Source: Sabellastarte sp. h YS-2021
Taxonomy: Eukaryota; Annelida; Polychaeta; Sabellida; Sabellidae
Reading direction: 5' to 3'
DNA: 64,000 nt
Assembly: GCA_964017235.1 (NCBI GenBank)
Contig: OZ024934.1
Span: 88,998,706-89,062,705 of the forward strand
Shown here: positions 1-53,165 of the stretch, in pieces
Layout: each line of letters starts with the position of its first letter
Numbering within the stretch: the stretch's first letter is position 1
The notes under the pieces: generated by a model
Database searches by the model: none
What the model saw: only the letters and a program-made list of their open reading frames with translations
Told to the model about the DNA's origin: nothing
Program-made: the position numbers and the translations under genes

Positions 1-1060
1 AGCTACTTTTGGGTCAGCTATAACATAGTAAAATTTCAGACCTGTAGCTCATGGCATAGCTGAGTAATAGCTACTTTTAGGTTATCACTGTTGAGTAAAT
101 TACTTATAACTTCAAAAGTATTACATTTAGAGTATTTTGTTTCAATATGTTATTCACTTATTTCGGAGTCAGCTATAACATAGTGAAGTTCCAGACCTGT
201 GGCTCATTGCATAGCTGAGTAATAGCTACTTTGAAGTTCTCACTGTTGAGTAAATCAGTTGTAATTGGGAAACTATTGCATTTACAGAAAGTTTGTAAAT
301 ATGTTATTCAGCTACTTTGGGGTCAGCTATAACATAGTGAAATTACAGACCTGTAGCTCATGGCACAACTGAGCAATAGCTATTTTCAGGTACTGACTGT
401 TGAGTAAATAACTTGTAACTTGAAAAATATTGCATTTGGAGTATTTTGTTAAAATATGTTATTCAGCTACTTTTGGGTCAGCTATAACATCGTGAAATTA
501 CAGACTTATAGCTCATGGCATAGCTGAGCAATAGCTATTTTCAGGTTCTCACTATTGAGTAAATCAGTTGTAACTTGAAAACTATTGCATTTACAGTATT
601 TTGCTTAAATATGTTGTTCACCTAATTTTGGGTCAGCTATAACATGGTAAAAATTCAGACATGTAGCTCATTGCATAGCTGAGTAATAGCTACTTTGAGG
701 TTATCAGTGTTGAGTAAATCAGTTATAACGTGAAAACTATTACATTTACAGTATTTTGTTTAAATATGTTATTCATATAATTTTTGGTCAGCTATAACAG
801 AGTGAAATTGCCAGACCTCTATGTCATGGCATAGCTTACCAATATCTACTTTCAGGTTCTCACTGTTGAGTAAATCATTGTATCCACTGGATAGCCGCAG
901 TGTGTAGAGAGATTTCACCATTACCGCTCTAACGAAAAAAAATATTATAGCTAGCCTTCTCAAGTTTCCAAGGTATATTAGAGGGTGCACCACAGTATTC
1001 TATTGGTAGGCTTTATGTCTAAATTAGGCCTGTGGCTAAATTACTTGCCTACTAAAAATG
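1..1060. repeat. Tandem array of ~156-bp repeat (family C core)
   Basis: About six diverged copies of a ~156-bp unit follow each other. Each contains GGTCAGCTATAACAT, CAGACCTGTAGCTCATGGCA and GTTGAGTAAATCAGTTGTAA. The spacing is clear from repeated GGTCAGCTATAAC near 313, 469 and 625. The same unit recurs at 4.4-5.7 kb, 13.6-13.8 kb and 58.7-59.07 kb, and in reverse at 25.6-26.5 and 28.0-29.2 kb, so it is a dispersed family with satellite-like internal copies. No coding potential was seen. Confidence 0.85.
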
Positions 1061-1786
1061 AGTAATTCTGCATTTTCTCTAAAAGTATTGCAGATAGCAA
1101 ATTTTTCTTAAATAACTCATTCACCTACTTTTGGGAGGGCTTTCACATGCTGAAGTTCCAGACCTGTAGGTAATTACTCACCTACTCAAAATGAGTAAAT
1201 GCGAATTATCTCTAAAAGTATTGCAGATAGCCAATTTTTCTCAAATAACTCATTCACCTACTTTTGGGAGTGCTTTCACTTGGTGAAGTTTCAGACCCGT
1301 AGGTAATTACTCACCTACTCAAAATGAGTAAATGCAAATTATCTCTAAAAGTATTGCAGATAGCCAATTTTTGTCAAATAACTCCTTCACCTACTTTTGG
1401 GAGACCTTTCACTTGGTGAAGTTTCAGACCTGTAGCTAATTATTCACCTACTCAAAATGAGTAAATGCTAATTATTTCTAAAAGTATTGCAGATATCCAA
1501 TTCTTATCAAATAACTCATTCATCTACTTTTGGGAGAGCTTTCACATGGTGAAGTTCCAGACCCGTAGGTAATTACTCACCTACTGAAATTGAGTAAATT
1601 CGAATTATCTCTAAAAGTATTGTAGATAGCCAAGTTTTCTCAAATAACTCATTCGCCTACTTTTGAGAGAGCTTTCACTTGGTGAAGTTTCAGACCCGTA
1701 GCTAATTATTCACCTACTGAAAATGAGTAAATACGAATTATCTCTAGAAGTATTGTAGATAGCCAGTATTTCTCAAATAACTCATT
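1061..1786. repeat. Five-copy tandem array, 133-bp unit
   Basis: A unit containing TCACCTACTTTTGGGAG, then GGTGAAGTTTCAGACC and AAATGAGTAAATGC, begins at 1121, 1254, 1387, 1520 and 1653. The step is exactly 133 bp each time. It is a shorter, distinct relative of the 156-bp unit next to it: both keep the TCA-(C/G)-CTACTTTTGGG and CAGACC-TGTAG(G/C)T parts. Such regular spacing with few indels suggests recent amplification or gene conversion. Confidence 0.9.
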
Positions 1787-1995
1787 AATATGAAAACAAC
1801 TTATAGGAAGTCATGGGCTGCAAATCTTTTCATGGTGTCAGATTTGACCTTGGGCCCCTCCTGCTTATTATTGGTCCTAGAGGTTTGCAATGTGAAAACG
1901 ACTTATAGGAAATCATGGGCTGCGAATCTTTTGATGTGGTCAGACTTCACCTTGGGACCCTGCTACAGGGTCAAATAAGGGTAGCCAAACTTAAA
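1787..1995. repeat. Fragment of the 147-bp satellite family
   Basis: About 1.4 copies of the unit that is tandem at 12.72-13.35 kb and, reversed, at 31.9-32.6 kb. The shared blocks are TTATTATTGGTCCTAGAGGT, AATCATGGGCTGCGAATCTT and GACCTTGGG-CCC. It directly abuts the 133-bp array. Confidence 0.75.
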
Positions 1996-2122
1996 AGTGC
2001 TTTCAGCTTGCTTATTAACGAAAAATGCTGTTTATCTTCTAAACTATGTTAGTTGGCCTTTGTCGGTGGATACATCCAGCATCTGGCCACAGATGCGTCC
2101 TTAGTCTAGTTTGTCATGTTAG

Positions 2123-2275
2123 AATAGGAATAACCCCCTCCCAAACCACGGTATACGCAGAATTTTACCATGGTTTGAGGCAATAAACCCCTCAGGCTTC
2201 ACCTTCGGGGTTTATAACCTCAAACCATGGTAAAGTTCTGCGTATACCGTGGTTTGGTCAGGGGTTATTCCTATA
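2123..2275. mobile_element. ~150-bp near-perfect hairpin (foldback MITE-like)
   Basis: An inverted repeat covers nearly the whole element. The left arm starts AATAGGAATAACCCC and contains CCACGGTATACGCAGAA. The right arm carries the reverse complement and ends GGGGTTATTCCTAT. A second stem (AATAAACCCC with GGGGTTTAT) continues inward to a loop of about 12 bases near 2200-2212. The arms are close to identical, so the element is young or under conversion. No target-site duplication was clear. Confidence 0.8.
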
Positions 2276-2944
2276 TTAAAAGCTAAAATTTCATCTGAGA
2301 CTATATGAATATGTTTTTTTTACAAGGGCTAAATATCGACTTGTCAAGTCATAAAGTTGATTTTCAAACTGTGTGAGGCTATAAAGAACCCACCTGAGGA
2401 CTGTTATCTACATTTTTACTGCATATTTTGTCTTGTAATTTAAAAATAGTTAGTCTGGCTATTCTGAAACTATATTTGATTCAGCTTATATATGTGATCT
2501 TTGTCCATGAAGAAGTGGAGCTATATAGTTTTAATTTTAAGGTCAGCCTACATCTACGGTTTCTAAACTGTTGATTGAGACTTCTTTTTCATCACAGCTC
2601 TGTCACCCGGTCAAAGTTAAGGTTTATGCAGAGACACCAGACACCATTTTCAGATCAGTGGGGTAATAATTAAGTGGATGTGGAGTGTTTTATTATCACT
2701 ATGTACATACTATGGTCAGTAAATACTGCGTAACCCCTAAATTTTCAGTAAATATGCATATTTACTTGTTTTTGGGTACAGTCAGTATGTTTATTTACTG
2801 AAATCAATATGGAGACTTTTAAATCTTTAATAGTTAGGTGTTATCTGCCATGTCTTAGACTGTTAATCACGATTAGTCAATCAATCACGATTAATTCATC
2901 TATCATTTAAATGGCTTCATCATATTGAAAATTTGATACTTTTT
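2276..2944. other. No recognisable feature
   Basis: AT-rich DNA without a convincing reading frame or repeat structure. Short motifs with AAATATGCATATTTACT recall sequence near 19.3 kb and 6.25 kb, suggesting old dispersed repeats. Nothing more can be supported. Confidence 0.5.
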
Positions 2945-5720
2945 CAGCTGACATTGTGGCATCACTCTGCAGCATCCACGTGAACAACTTCTCCCCAAAA
3001 CTACAATGCCCAGAGACATGCTGGTTTTTTAGGCGGGTTGCGTGTAACCAACCCGCCTATTAGATTGATGTGTCCGACGTCCGTCTGTCCGTCTGTCTGT
3101 CCGTCTGTCCGTCCACATTTTTCGTTTCCGGACTCTAACTTTAAAACGGTTTGACCAATCAAATTCAAACTTCACAGGGAGATAGATCACCATCATAGCT
3201 AGGTTCCTTTCGAAATTGGTGAATTCTGTGTGTTCGTTTGTCCGTTTTTCGTCCGTTTGTCTGTCCATCCATCTGTTTGTCCACATTTTCGTTTCCGGAC
3301 TCTAACTTTAAAACGGTTTGACCAATCAAATTCAAACTTCACAGGGAGATAGATCACCGTCATAGCTAGGTTCCTTTCGAAATTGGTGAAATTCCGTGTG
3401 TTCGTTTGTCCGTTTTTCGTCCGTTTGTCTGTCCATCCATCTGTTTGTCCACATTTTCGTTTCCGGACTCTAACTTTAAAACGGTTTGACCAATCAAATT
3501 CAAACTTCACAGGGAGATAGATCACCATCATAGCTAGGTTCCTTTCGAAATTGGTGAAATTCCGTCTGTTTGTTTGTCCGTTTTTCCGTCCGTTTCTTCG
3601 TTTTTGTCCGTTTTTCTGTCCATCCATCTGTCCGTCCACATTTTTGTTTCCGGACTCTAACTCGAAAACGGTTACTCCAATCTAATTCAAACTTCACAGG
3701 GACATACATCACCATCATAGCTAGGTTCCTTTCGAAATTGGTGTAAATCCGTCTGTTCATTTGTCTTGTTTTTCTGTCCATTTGTTCGTTTTTAGATTAG
3801 AAGTATTATATTTCTTAGCACGTCGAACACATTTACCTTAAGTGGGTAACCTAACATTTCTTTCCTTGTTCCTAAATTTAATGAGAGCAGTTGCTAACCT
3901 TGTTTCCTGCGTGCGCAACCCGCCTTTTGGGGCACCTCTGACCCTCTTGTTTTAAAGATACCTTAACTATCGAGGATGAAAAATTGTTCAAGGCATGCAG
4001 ATCTGTTTGTTCATCTGTTCTCCAGGGCCATTACAAGTGAGGTACCCCCACCCAAAGTGTGAACACTTTATCACAATTTTCTCATTGACTGTTGCAGGGA
4101 TTTCTCTCATATCTTTCATATATATACTAGGCCCCAAGTAGGTTCTTGTGTGAAAGTATCAGGCCTGGATCTTTCTTAATTATTTTTTTTTGAATTTTTA
4201 AAATAATTTTTAATGCATTAAAATTCATGAAATCAGGCACTAAATCACTTATTTTCTTATTGACTATTCCAGAGATTTCTCTCTTATCCTACAAAGATTT
4301 TCAAGGCAACAAGTAGATTATCTTGTGTATCAGTCCTGGATATTTCTTAATTATTTTTTTTTATAAATTTTTAAAATAATGTTAAATGCATGAAAATTCA
4401 TGAAATCATGCACTAAATCACTTATAACTTGAAAAGTATTGCATTTAGAGCATTTTGTTAAAATATGTTATTCAGCTACTTTTTCCATAGCTACAACATG
4501 GTGAGTAACTTTGGTGTCTATTCCAATAGCTAGGTGAGTAATAGCTACTTTTGACTTTTCAGTACCTTCCATATTGAGTAAAATCAGTTGTAACTTGAAA
4601 ACTATTGCATTTAGGGAATTTTGTATAAATATGTTATTCAGCTACTTTTGGGTCAGCAATAACATAGTAAAATATTTCAGTCCTGTAGCTCATTGCATAG
4701 CTGAGCAATAGCTACTTTGAGGTTCCTACTGTTGAGTAAATTGCTTGTATCTTCAAAACTGTTACATTTAGAGTATTTTGTTTTTTATATGTTTTTTATT
4801 ACTTTTTATTACTTTTGAGTCAGCTATAACATTGTAAAATTGCAGACCTTTAGATCATGGCATAGCTGGACAATAGCTATTTTCAGGTTCTCACTGTTGA
4901 GTAAATGAGTTGTAACTTGAAAACTATTAGATTTAGAGGATTTTGTTTAAATATGTTATTTACCTACTATTATAGACCTATAGGTCATTACCTTGCTGAG
5001 CAATAGCTACTTTGAGGTTCTCACTGTTGAGTAAATAGCTTGTAACTTGAAAACTATTGGATTTAGAGAATTTTATTTAAATATGTTATTCAGCTACTTT
5101 TGGGTCAGCTATAACATAGTGAAATTGTAGACCTGTAGCTCATAGCATAACTGAGCAATAGCACTTTAAGGTTCTCACTGTTGAGTGAATCAGTTGTAAC
5201 TTGAAAAGTATTTCATTTACAGTCTTTTGTCTAATACATGTATGTTATTCACCAACTTTTCAGGTAGTTATAACATGGTGAAATTGAAGACCTGAAGCGC
5301 ATTGCAAAGCTGAGCAATAGCTACTTTGAGGTTCTCACTGTTGAATAAATCAGTTGTAACTCAAAAACTATTGGATTTAGAGAATTTTTGTTTAAATATG
5401 TTATTCACCTACTTTTGGGTGAGCTATAACATAGTGAAATTGTAAACCTGTAGGTCATAGCAGAGCAGAGCAATAGATACTTTGAGGTTCTCACTGTTGA
5501 GTAAATGAGTTGTAACATGAAAACTATTGCATTTAGAGTATTTTCTTTAAATATGTTATTCAACTACTTTTGGGCCAGCTTTAACATAGTGAAATTGCAG
5601 ACCTGTAGCTCATTGCATAGCTGAGGAAAAGCTACTTTGAGATTCTCACTGTTGAGTAAATGAGTTGTAGCTTGAAAACTATTGGATTTAGAGTATTTTG
5701 TTGAAATATGTTTCCACCTA
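2945..5720 (+). mobile_element. Family C composite repeat, interrupted by a family A element
   Basis: A non-coding dispersed element. It starts with a unique head (CAGCTGACATTGTGGCATCA ... CTCCCCAAAACTACAATG), followed by AGATACCTTAACTATCGAGG, then CAGGGATTTCTCTCATATC and ATTCATGAAATCATGCACTA, then an array of 156-bp units (about 4420-5720). The same order occurs twice at 57.5-59.07 kb and in reverse at 28.0-29.47 kb. A family A element (3031-3951) sits inside the head. No open frame of any length was seen, so it is non-autonomous. Confidence 0.7.
3031..3951 (+). mobile_element. Family A hairpin-ended repeat, copy 1 (Helentron/pearl-like)
   Basis: It begins with a hairpin, AGGCGGGTTG-8 nt-CAACCCGCCT (3031-3058), then holds about four tandem units spaced 167-187 bp. 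The units carry GGACTCTAACT, CAAATTCAAACTTCACAGGG and CATAGCTAGGTTCCTTTCG plus (GTCY)n runs. It ends with CGCAACCCGCCT (3914-3925), the inverted copy of the start, and a ~25-base tail GGGGCACCTCTGACCCTCTT. A palindromic 5' end, tandem core and subterminal 3' inverted copy are the pattern described for non-autonomous Helentrons (pearl/DINE type); the assignment is inference. The repeats create spurious open frames on the reverse strand. Confidence 0.75.
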
Positions 5721-6040
5721 CTTTTTACACCTTAACAGTTATTTTGGTACTTCTGAATACCATTTCCAGGACACAACTTTTGAGTCATTTTCTTCTTTCA
5801 CCTCTACTCTGAAACTCAAAACACACAGTCAGCTGACACAGAGCCCATTTACGGGCACTGATTGCTTGTTTATAATCCAACACTGGGTCACTTGTGTTAT
5901 TTTTTCAACAAAGATTGTGCATCAAAAGTTTAGTAATATGAGATATGCTTAGTATGTTCTACTTGTCATAATAAAGACAAAAAGAAAAGTATCCCAAGCT
6001 AACGTATGTTTCCGTTTACAATTCAATATTATATATTTAG
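5721..6040. other. No recognisable feature
   Basis: Sequence after the 156-bp array. A short 84-codon open stretch (5698-5952) starts inside repeat sequence, has no domain-like features and is judged fortuitous. Confidence 0.5.
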
Positions 6041-6193
6041 AACCAGGGAACATCAGAGTTTTATTTCATACATGTACTAAAACTGAAAGCAGCAAACTTG
6101 TGAATAACACAGGTTTGAGGGAACATCGGAGTTTCATTTCACACATGTACTAAAACTGAAACCAGTAAACTTGTGAAATAACACAGGTTTGAG
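6041..6193. repeat. Two-copy tandem duplication of ~76 bp
   Basis: Two adjacent copies share GGAACATC-R-GAGTTTYATTTC, CATGTACTAAAACTGAAA and ATAACACAGGTTTGAG. They differ at only a few positions. Confidence 0.85.
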
Positions 6194-6319
6194 CAAATAT
6201 GTGCATTACTAACCAAATCAGTAAACTATGTGTTTTTACTGAAAATTTCAGCAAATTTGTGTAGTTAGTGATTACACATATTTTTACTGTAACATATGTA
6301 CTATCCCTATGTGTGAATT

Positions 6320-7197
6320 GGTTATAATGAAAGAGCTAAGCCTCAATGAATAACAGCCTCAAAGACTTATGTCAACCCCCATACAGTATGAGTGGGCAGG
6401 TGCTGACAGGGTTAATTGTTGATACAGTCTCAGCTTAATAAGTGAAACAACTGGTAGACATGTACATTTATGTAGAAACAAAAAAGCTAAATTCTTGAAA
6501 GTATAAGGGGATCTGTTCAAGATTTACTTACATTTTATAATATTTCAGCTCACCACTTAGAAGATAAAAGCATACAAAACTGATAAGGCTATTTTGGGCT
6601 AACTATTTTATAGTGCTGCAATAATGTTTGTAGAAGTTCGATAGTTCACTCATTGACTGCCCCAAAAATGAAGTTTGGCTCAAATGTTTGAAATTCGAAC
6701 TGTGCAAAACCTTCCAGAAATCATCAACATCACAAGGGATGCTATTTTCGGCTATCTATAAAACTTGTATATATAGTGAAATTTTCCCAAAATATATATG
6801 GTTTTTATGTTTTTGCCATATTTTCAACAAAGTGACAAGATATTATATCAGAAGTCTGTATTTTTAGTTGTTTTTGAAATTGTTGGTTCAGTGTTTCAAC
6901 TGGATCAAAGTTTGCTAGCTTGTACAGATACCAGACATCAAACCCATATTTCTAAGTGATTTCACAGCACCACTATTTTAGAATGAACATTTAAGTAATT
7001 CAGAAAGGGATCAAATTTATCATGGCAAATAAAATAATGCAAAATGTTTCATAATAAAACAATTGTAGAATAAAGGACTTGGGTCCCACAGAAAATACCC
7101 AATCAGTGCCTGTGGCATGAGATCTGACTTATTGGATATGTCGGTGCCAAGTTAGTGCAATCTAGTTTTACATGGTATTTCATGCAGAAAGTGGACC
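6320..7197 (+). promoter_or_regulatory. 5' flank of the LITAF-like gene (duplicated at 52.6 kb)
   Basis: The stretch directly upstream of the first coding exon has a diverged counterpart at about 52600-53165 in the same orientation. Shared blocks, in the same order, are AGAGC(T/C)AAGCC(T/C)(C/T)AATGA, TTTTAGAATG, AAAATGTTTCATAATAAA, GGGTCCCACA, AATCA(G/A)TGCCTGTGG and AATCTAGTT. Conserved order across ~0.6-0.9 kb suggests a duplicated promoter/5' region. TTTCATGCAG just before the start codon could be a splice acceptor for a 5' UTR exon. No TATA box is assigned. Confidence 0.5.
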
Positions 7198-48928
<41,731 letters not shown>

Positions 48929-48978
48929 ACAATGCTCAAATACCCCTTTCGATGAGGTATGTTCCAGTTGGTTTTAGA

Positions 48979-48984
48979 AATAAA
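48979..48984 (+). terminator. Polyadenylation signal AATAAA of the LITAF-like gene
   Basis: AATAAA lies 50 bases after the stop codon, in TTAGAAATAAAATTC. It would give a short 3' UTR. Other AATAAA hexamers occur far downstream, so this is the nearest but not the only possible site. Confidence 0.5.
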
Positions 48985-50312
48985 ATTCTATTATACAAAG
49001 TGATCATACTTATACAGTGCTTTATCTGTGTACTAAGCAGAATTTCTAAGGTGCACAAAGCAAATTCATTCTCGGGAAGGATCTTGGGTCGATATGTCAC
49101 GAATGATCAATAGAGTATTCTGAAGTTCAATTTTGATAATGAATGTGTCCGTTTCATTATCAGTACGGTTAATCGCATGGCATTAATTTTTGGAATTGTG
49201 GTTTATCAGTGGTTAATATTTGAAATGATTAATAGTCATACATTAGAAGATTTATTCTGAAATACCTCATAAAATGTCACATGTCATAGGCTGTCTTTCT
49301 TTTTCCCGATCAATTTAAATATTTTTTATAGTAACATAAATGCTTTGAGAAAGTAAGGAAGTGGTTGCTGTCAAGTTGATATAATGTCAGTTGATGAACA
49401 AAACCAAGTCAGACTTTGGTATCAAAATTGTATTTTAATCTCTACACTATGGAATTTCAAGAGTCATGTAGAAGTACACTAAAACCTTTGTGTGGTTACA
49501 TTGTCTTGCTTGATAATACCTTTTATCTGTATATTTTCTTACTTCCCCAAAGGTTGGGTTTTCACATGTTATGCTTTCGCTTTAGTAAAAGCACAGTAAA
49601 AAGTAAAGGTAGATTATCCTATATTATCAGAATTTCAGCTTTATGATTTTTTTTTTTACTTCCTCAAATGTCGGGTAATTTGAGGTGTCTTATCTAATTT
49701 ATGAACCAGTTATGATTTAAACATTTCGGGTATATTTAGAAAATGGTTCTTGTAATTCATCTGAAGAAAGTACATAACACATCATTTGATATTTCTTGTT
49801 TGAAATATTTCCTGAAGGGAGGGAAAATTACATTTAATTGTATGATAAAATCAAAGTTGGAGTTTAGACCCCGTTTAACTGCTAAGGTCATGCCAGTACA
49901 GGACCTCTGTGATACCCAAATATTGTCATATGGAGGAGTTGAACTCAGTACCACAGAGATGGGAGTCAGGTGTCTAATTACCTAAACTTCTAATTAACCA
50001 CTTGGCCTATGTATTACATTGATGTAAGTATTCTGTATTGTAATAATATGTACATTTTGTGTGTGTATGTATTTCAGATATAGCTGTGAGAAACAAATGT
50101 AAAGGTTGAACAGAGTGACTTGATATGAAGATATATACATGTACATAGACATCTCCCTCCCACTCATACACATTATATGCTGCAAATTGCAGTAAGAGGT
50201 TACCTGATATTGTGTCCATTTTTTTCTCTCTAAAAGTAATAAAAACATTTAAATTACATTTAATATAGAAGTACACATAGGGTAAACATGCATAATATGT
50301 ATTATATTCTTG
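48985..50312. other. Intergenic, no recognisable gene
   Basis: AT-rich DNA. Open stretches at 49416-49646 and 49743-49985 are short, overlap reverse-strand frames and show no conserved motif. Confidence 0.5.
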
Positions 50313-50325
50313 AATTGTATTGACA

Positions 50326-50495
50326 AAGCCTCAAGTGGCAAAGCTGGTAGTTGCTTCCCGTTGGTCAGCAGTTTACAGTACAGAACCTTGACCAACTGTA
50401 TGTACTGGTTTCCTCTGCCCTTCCATCTACCCGTCGTGATAAGACCTATACAATGTGTTGAAAGCGACGTTCAAACCCAAATAAAGAAATAAAGA
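50326..50495 (+). mobile_element. 5'-truncated SINE with 13-bp target duplication
   Basis: It is alignable to the body of the SINE at 37375-37603: AAGTGGCAAAGCTGGTAGTT, AGTTTACAGTACAGAACCTT, ACCCGTCGTGATAAGACCTA and GTTGAAAGCGACGT, with an (AAAG/AAAT) tail. The tRNA head is missing. AATTGTATTGACA occurs on both sides (50313-50325 and 50496-50508), so the truncation arose during insertion. Confidence 0.9.
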
Positions 50496-50508
50496 AATTG
50501 TATTGACA

Positions 50509-52599
50509 GAGTATCATTAAATGTATTGATCTTCCAGATGTTTAGAACAGACAGAACCTATTGGGAGCAATTTGTATACACTGAAAAATATTTAAAAAAA
50601 GAGCAACATCAAAAAGGGAGACAATTAAAACTGCACTGAGGAAATATTTATAGTTGAATCTGAGTAAAACACTGCAAAAAATAAACTTTTCTGCTTAGTA
50701 GAAATAAACATGAGATCATAAGAAGGCCTTTTCTCATGAATATTGGCTTGTTTTATAGATAATTCTCGAGTCAATGGAAGAAATTTTCCAGTCTTTAGAG
50801 ATTCAACTAAACAGGGATCAAGTATACTGGGTTTAAAGTTAAAATGTGATAGATTTATAATTATAACATTACAATTCAACATTGGTCAGAATGGTCGGAC
50901 AGTATTGTCTGATGGTATTTCTTAACATGTGTATATATTGTTAAAAAACTTTGTAGGTTACTGATGTTATGAACTGATTTACTTTATGTAAAAATACCAA
51001 GGGTCATCATTGTGTTTATGCTTCAAACTGAAAAAAATTTGAAAATTAAACTTACTTGAGTATTTGGACCTGGCTGGAGTTTTATTGTTTTACAACACTG
51101 GCTTCCTCCACTATCTTTGCCAGTATTTAGGAGTTATTAAAACAGGATAGAAGAATATGAGGTAGTGACAAAACAGGTTTTTTTCATTAATTTCATTAGT
51201 TGCAATAATATACACGTAATCCTTTTTTTGAGAAAAACTGTAATCAAAATAAGGTGCCCTCAGGTATTTTTTTTTTGGTAAAAACAGGTGAAACAGTTGT
51301 GTTTGAAAAAAGTATAGAATTGCTACATTTGTTGTGATGTGATTCAAGGGTCTAATATTTGTGTTGTTATTCTATTTATGAAGAAATTGTTATAATGAAT
51401 AGTATTAATTGTTTAACAAGATGGGTAATGCTTTGAGATTCCTTTGAATGTATTGCTGCAATAACAGAATAATTATACATAAAGGTTACTGCCGTAATTC
51501 TGCATTTGACAGTGAAGATGTACAGTAAAGCAGCTAAATTTCTGGCAACATTTGTAATTAACGTTTCTATCAACAAGGTTGTAATATGTAAACATGTTGT
51601 GAAATTGGCAATTAAATACTCAGTGGAAATAAGCTCCCTTGGTTTATGGAAGCTAAAAACAGATGTCAGCAACCCTCCACACAAATGACACTTTTGTACA
51701 CTGTTGTTATGTATGCCTGTGTGAATGCTGTCGTCTAATTATGTCCCCAGACAAAAGTCGGAGATACAGTTGATTCAGATCTGCTGTGCCGCCAAATATT
51801 TTGACTCGTGTGCGATGAACCGAAAACGCTTTTACAGATTTCATGCTAACTTGACACACACGTATTTGGATCTTGACAGGAACCTGATTCTAAGGTGACC
51901 TTAAACTCCTAATAATGAGGATCGTATGGTCACCTTAAGGTTAGAAATGGACCTTTGGCCACTTAAAGCCCTCTAGGGCACTTTTTCCATACTGTACCAC
52001 ATACATAAGTCTAACCAATCCCGAACTGTACTAGATATAACTTACGTGATCATTGTCTGTAGAAAATTTTAGTTTTGTTGCTTGTAGTTTACGGTCATCT
52101 TAAACTACGGTTTACGGTCATCTCAAACTATTCAGCTGATCCAACTCTTATTTCACCTGAGAACATATCAATATGTTTTCATCACGCATGCCAGGTTTTA
52201 AGTTACATTCAAACTCTGTATGAGGCTCTTTAAGGGACCAGACTTTTTTCAACGTTTTTAAACACTTCACCCTGTAAATTGGCTGGTTACATAGACCAGC
52301 CTCAAACTGTACCAGATATAACTTCAACATGTGAAACTGGTTTCTTCACATATTCATTAAGTTTTCCACAATATTCAGCTACAACAAATATTTTATAATA
52401 TTCTATAATATTTTACCAATATATCACACATTTTGTCCTCGAAAGTCTTCAAAAGCACGTCATGGTTGATATTTATATGCGAGTTTTAGCTCATGTACGC
52501 ATTTGAAAACCTGTGTCTTCGCATTTAAAATAAATCAAACGTACCCGTTTTTTCACTGATTTTCCGCTTTCAGTAACCAGTTCTAACATTTGTATTCAA
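50509..52599. other. Intergenic, no recognisable gene
   Basis: Mostly unique AT-rich sequence. At 51890-52130 phrases such as GGTGACCTTAAACTCCTAAT and TTTACGGTCATCTTAAACTA echo degenerate repeats at 56.8-57.4 kb. No coding region can be supported. Confidence 0.5.
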
Positions 52600-53165
52600 A
52601 CACAACAGTAAAAGAGCCAAGCCTTAATGAGTAACAGCCTTGTTGAAAGTCTCTCTTTCATTTCCCTTTTCTGCTTGAAGAGGAGGTGGTGTGGGTCTTA
52701 AGTCATCCATCCTAAAATATGAATAAGCATTTGATGATCAGGTAAATTACTGCTACAGCCTCAGTTTTATTAGTGACAACTGATATGGGTATAGAAATGT
52801 ACACTTGTCTAGAAATAAATCGTATAAATTCCTAAAAGTACAAGTCAATCTGTTGAGATCATAATATTTCATCTCTCCACTGACAGGTTAAGGTATACAA
52901 AAGTGATGTTTTGGGCTTGCTATTTTAGAATGTGCATTTAAATACTTTGAAAAATGATCAAATTTAATATTACAAAGGAATCAATACAAAATGTTTCATA
53001 ATAAACTAATTGTGGCACACAGAAAAAGGGTCCCACATTAAACACGCAATCAATGCCTGTGGTGTGAGAGATAGCCTATCTGGCAGCACTTTTAGGACCT
53101 TTTTTGTGTGGATGAAATTTTGAGCCTCACAAAATCTAGTTCAAATTTCATGTGGAAGAGGCAAT
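52600..53165 (+). promoter_or_regulatory. Diverged copy of the LITAF-like gene's 5' flank
   Basis: Collinear with about 6325-7195, with shared blocks listed under the gene's 5' flank. The match runs to AATCTAGTT and a few bases beyond, where the first copy has the start codon of exon 1. Here ATG is followed at once by TAA, and no Pro-rich exon follows. It is either the promoter of a tandem paralogue whose exons lie beyond the window, or a relic. Confidence 0.5.

Noticed and set aside
3029-3781. Basic Arg/Lys/Thr-rich reverse-strand open frames
   Set aside because: Translation of the ~170-bp tandem core of family A; the same sequence occurs at 17.7-18.0 and 55.9-56.4 kb in several frames.
48960-52599. 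Further host genes downstream of the LITAF-like gene
   Set aside because: Open stretches are under 105 codons, overlap opposite-strand frames and have no splice-consistent partners or motifs.
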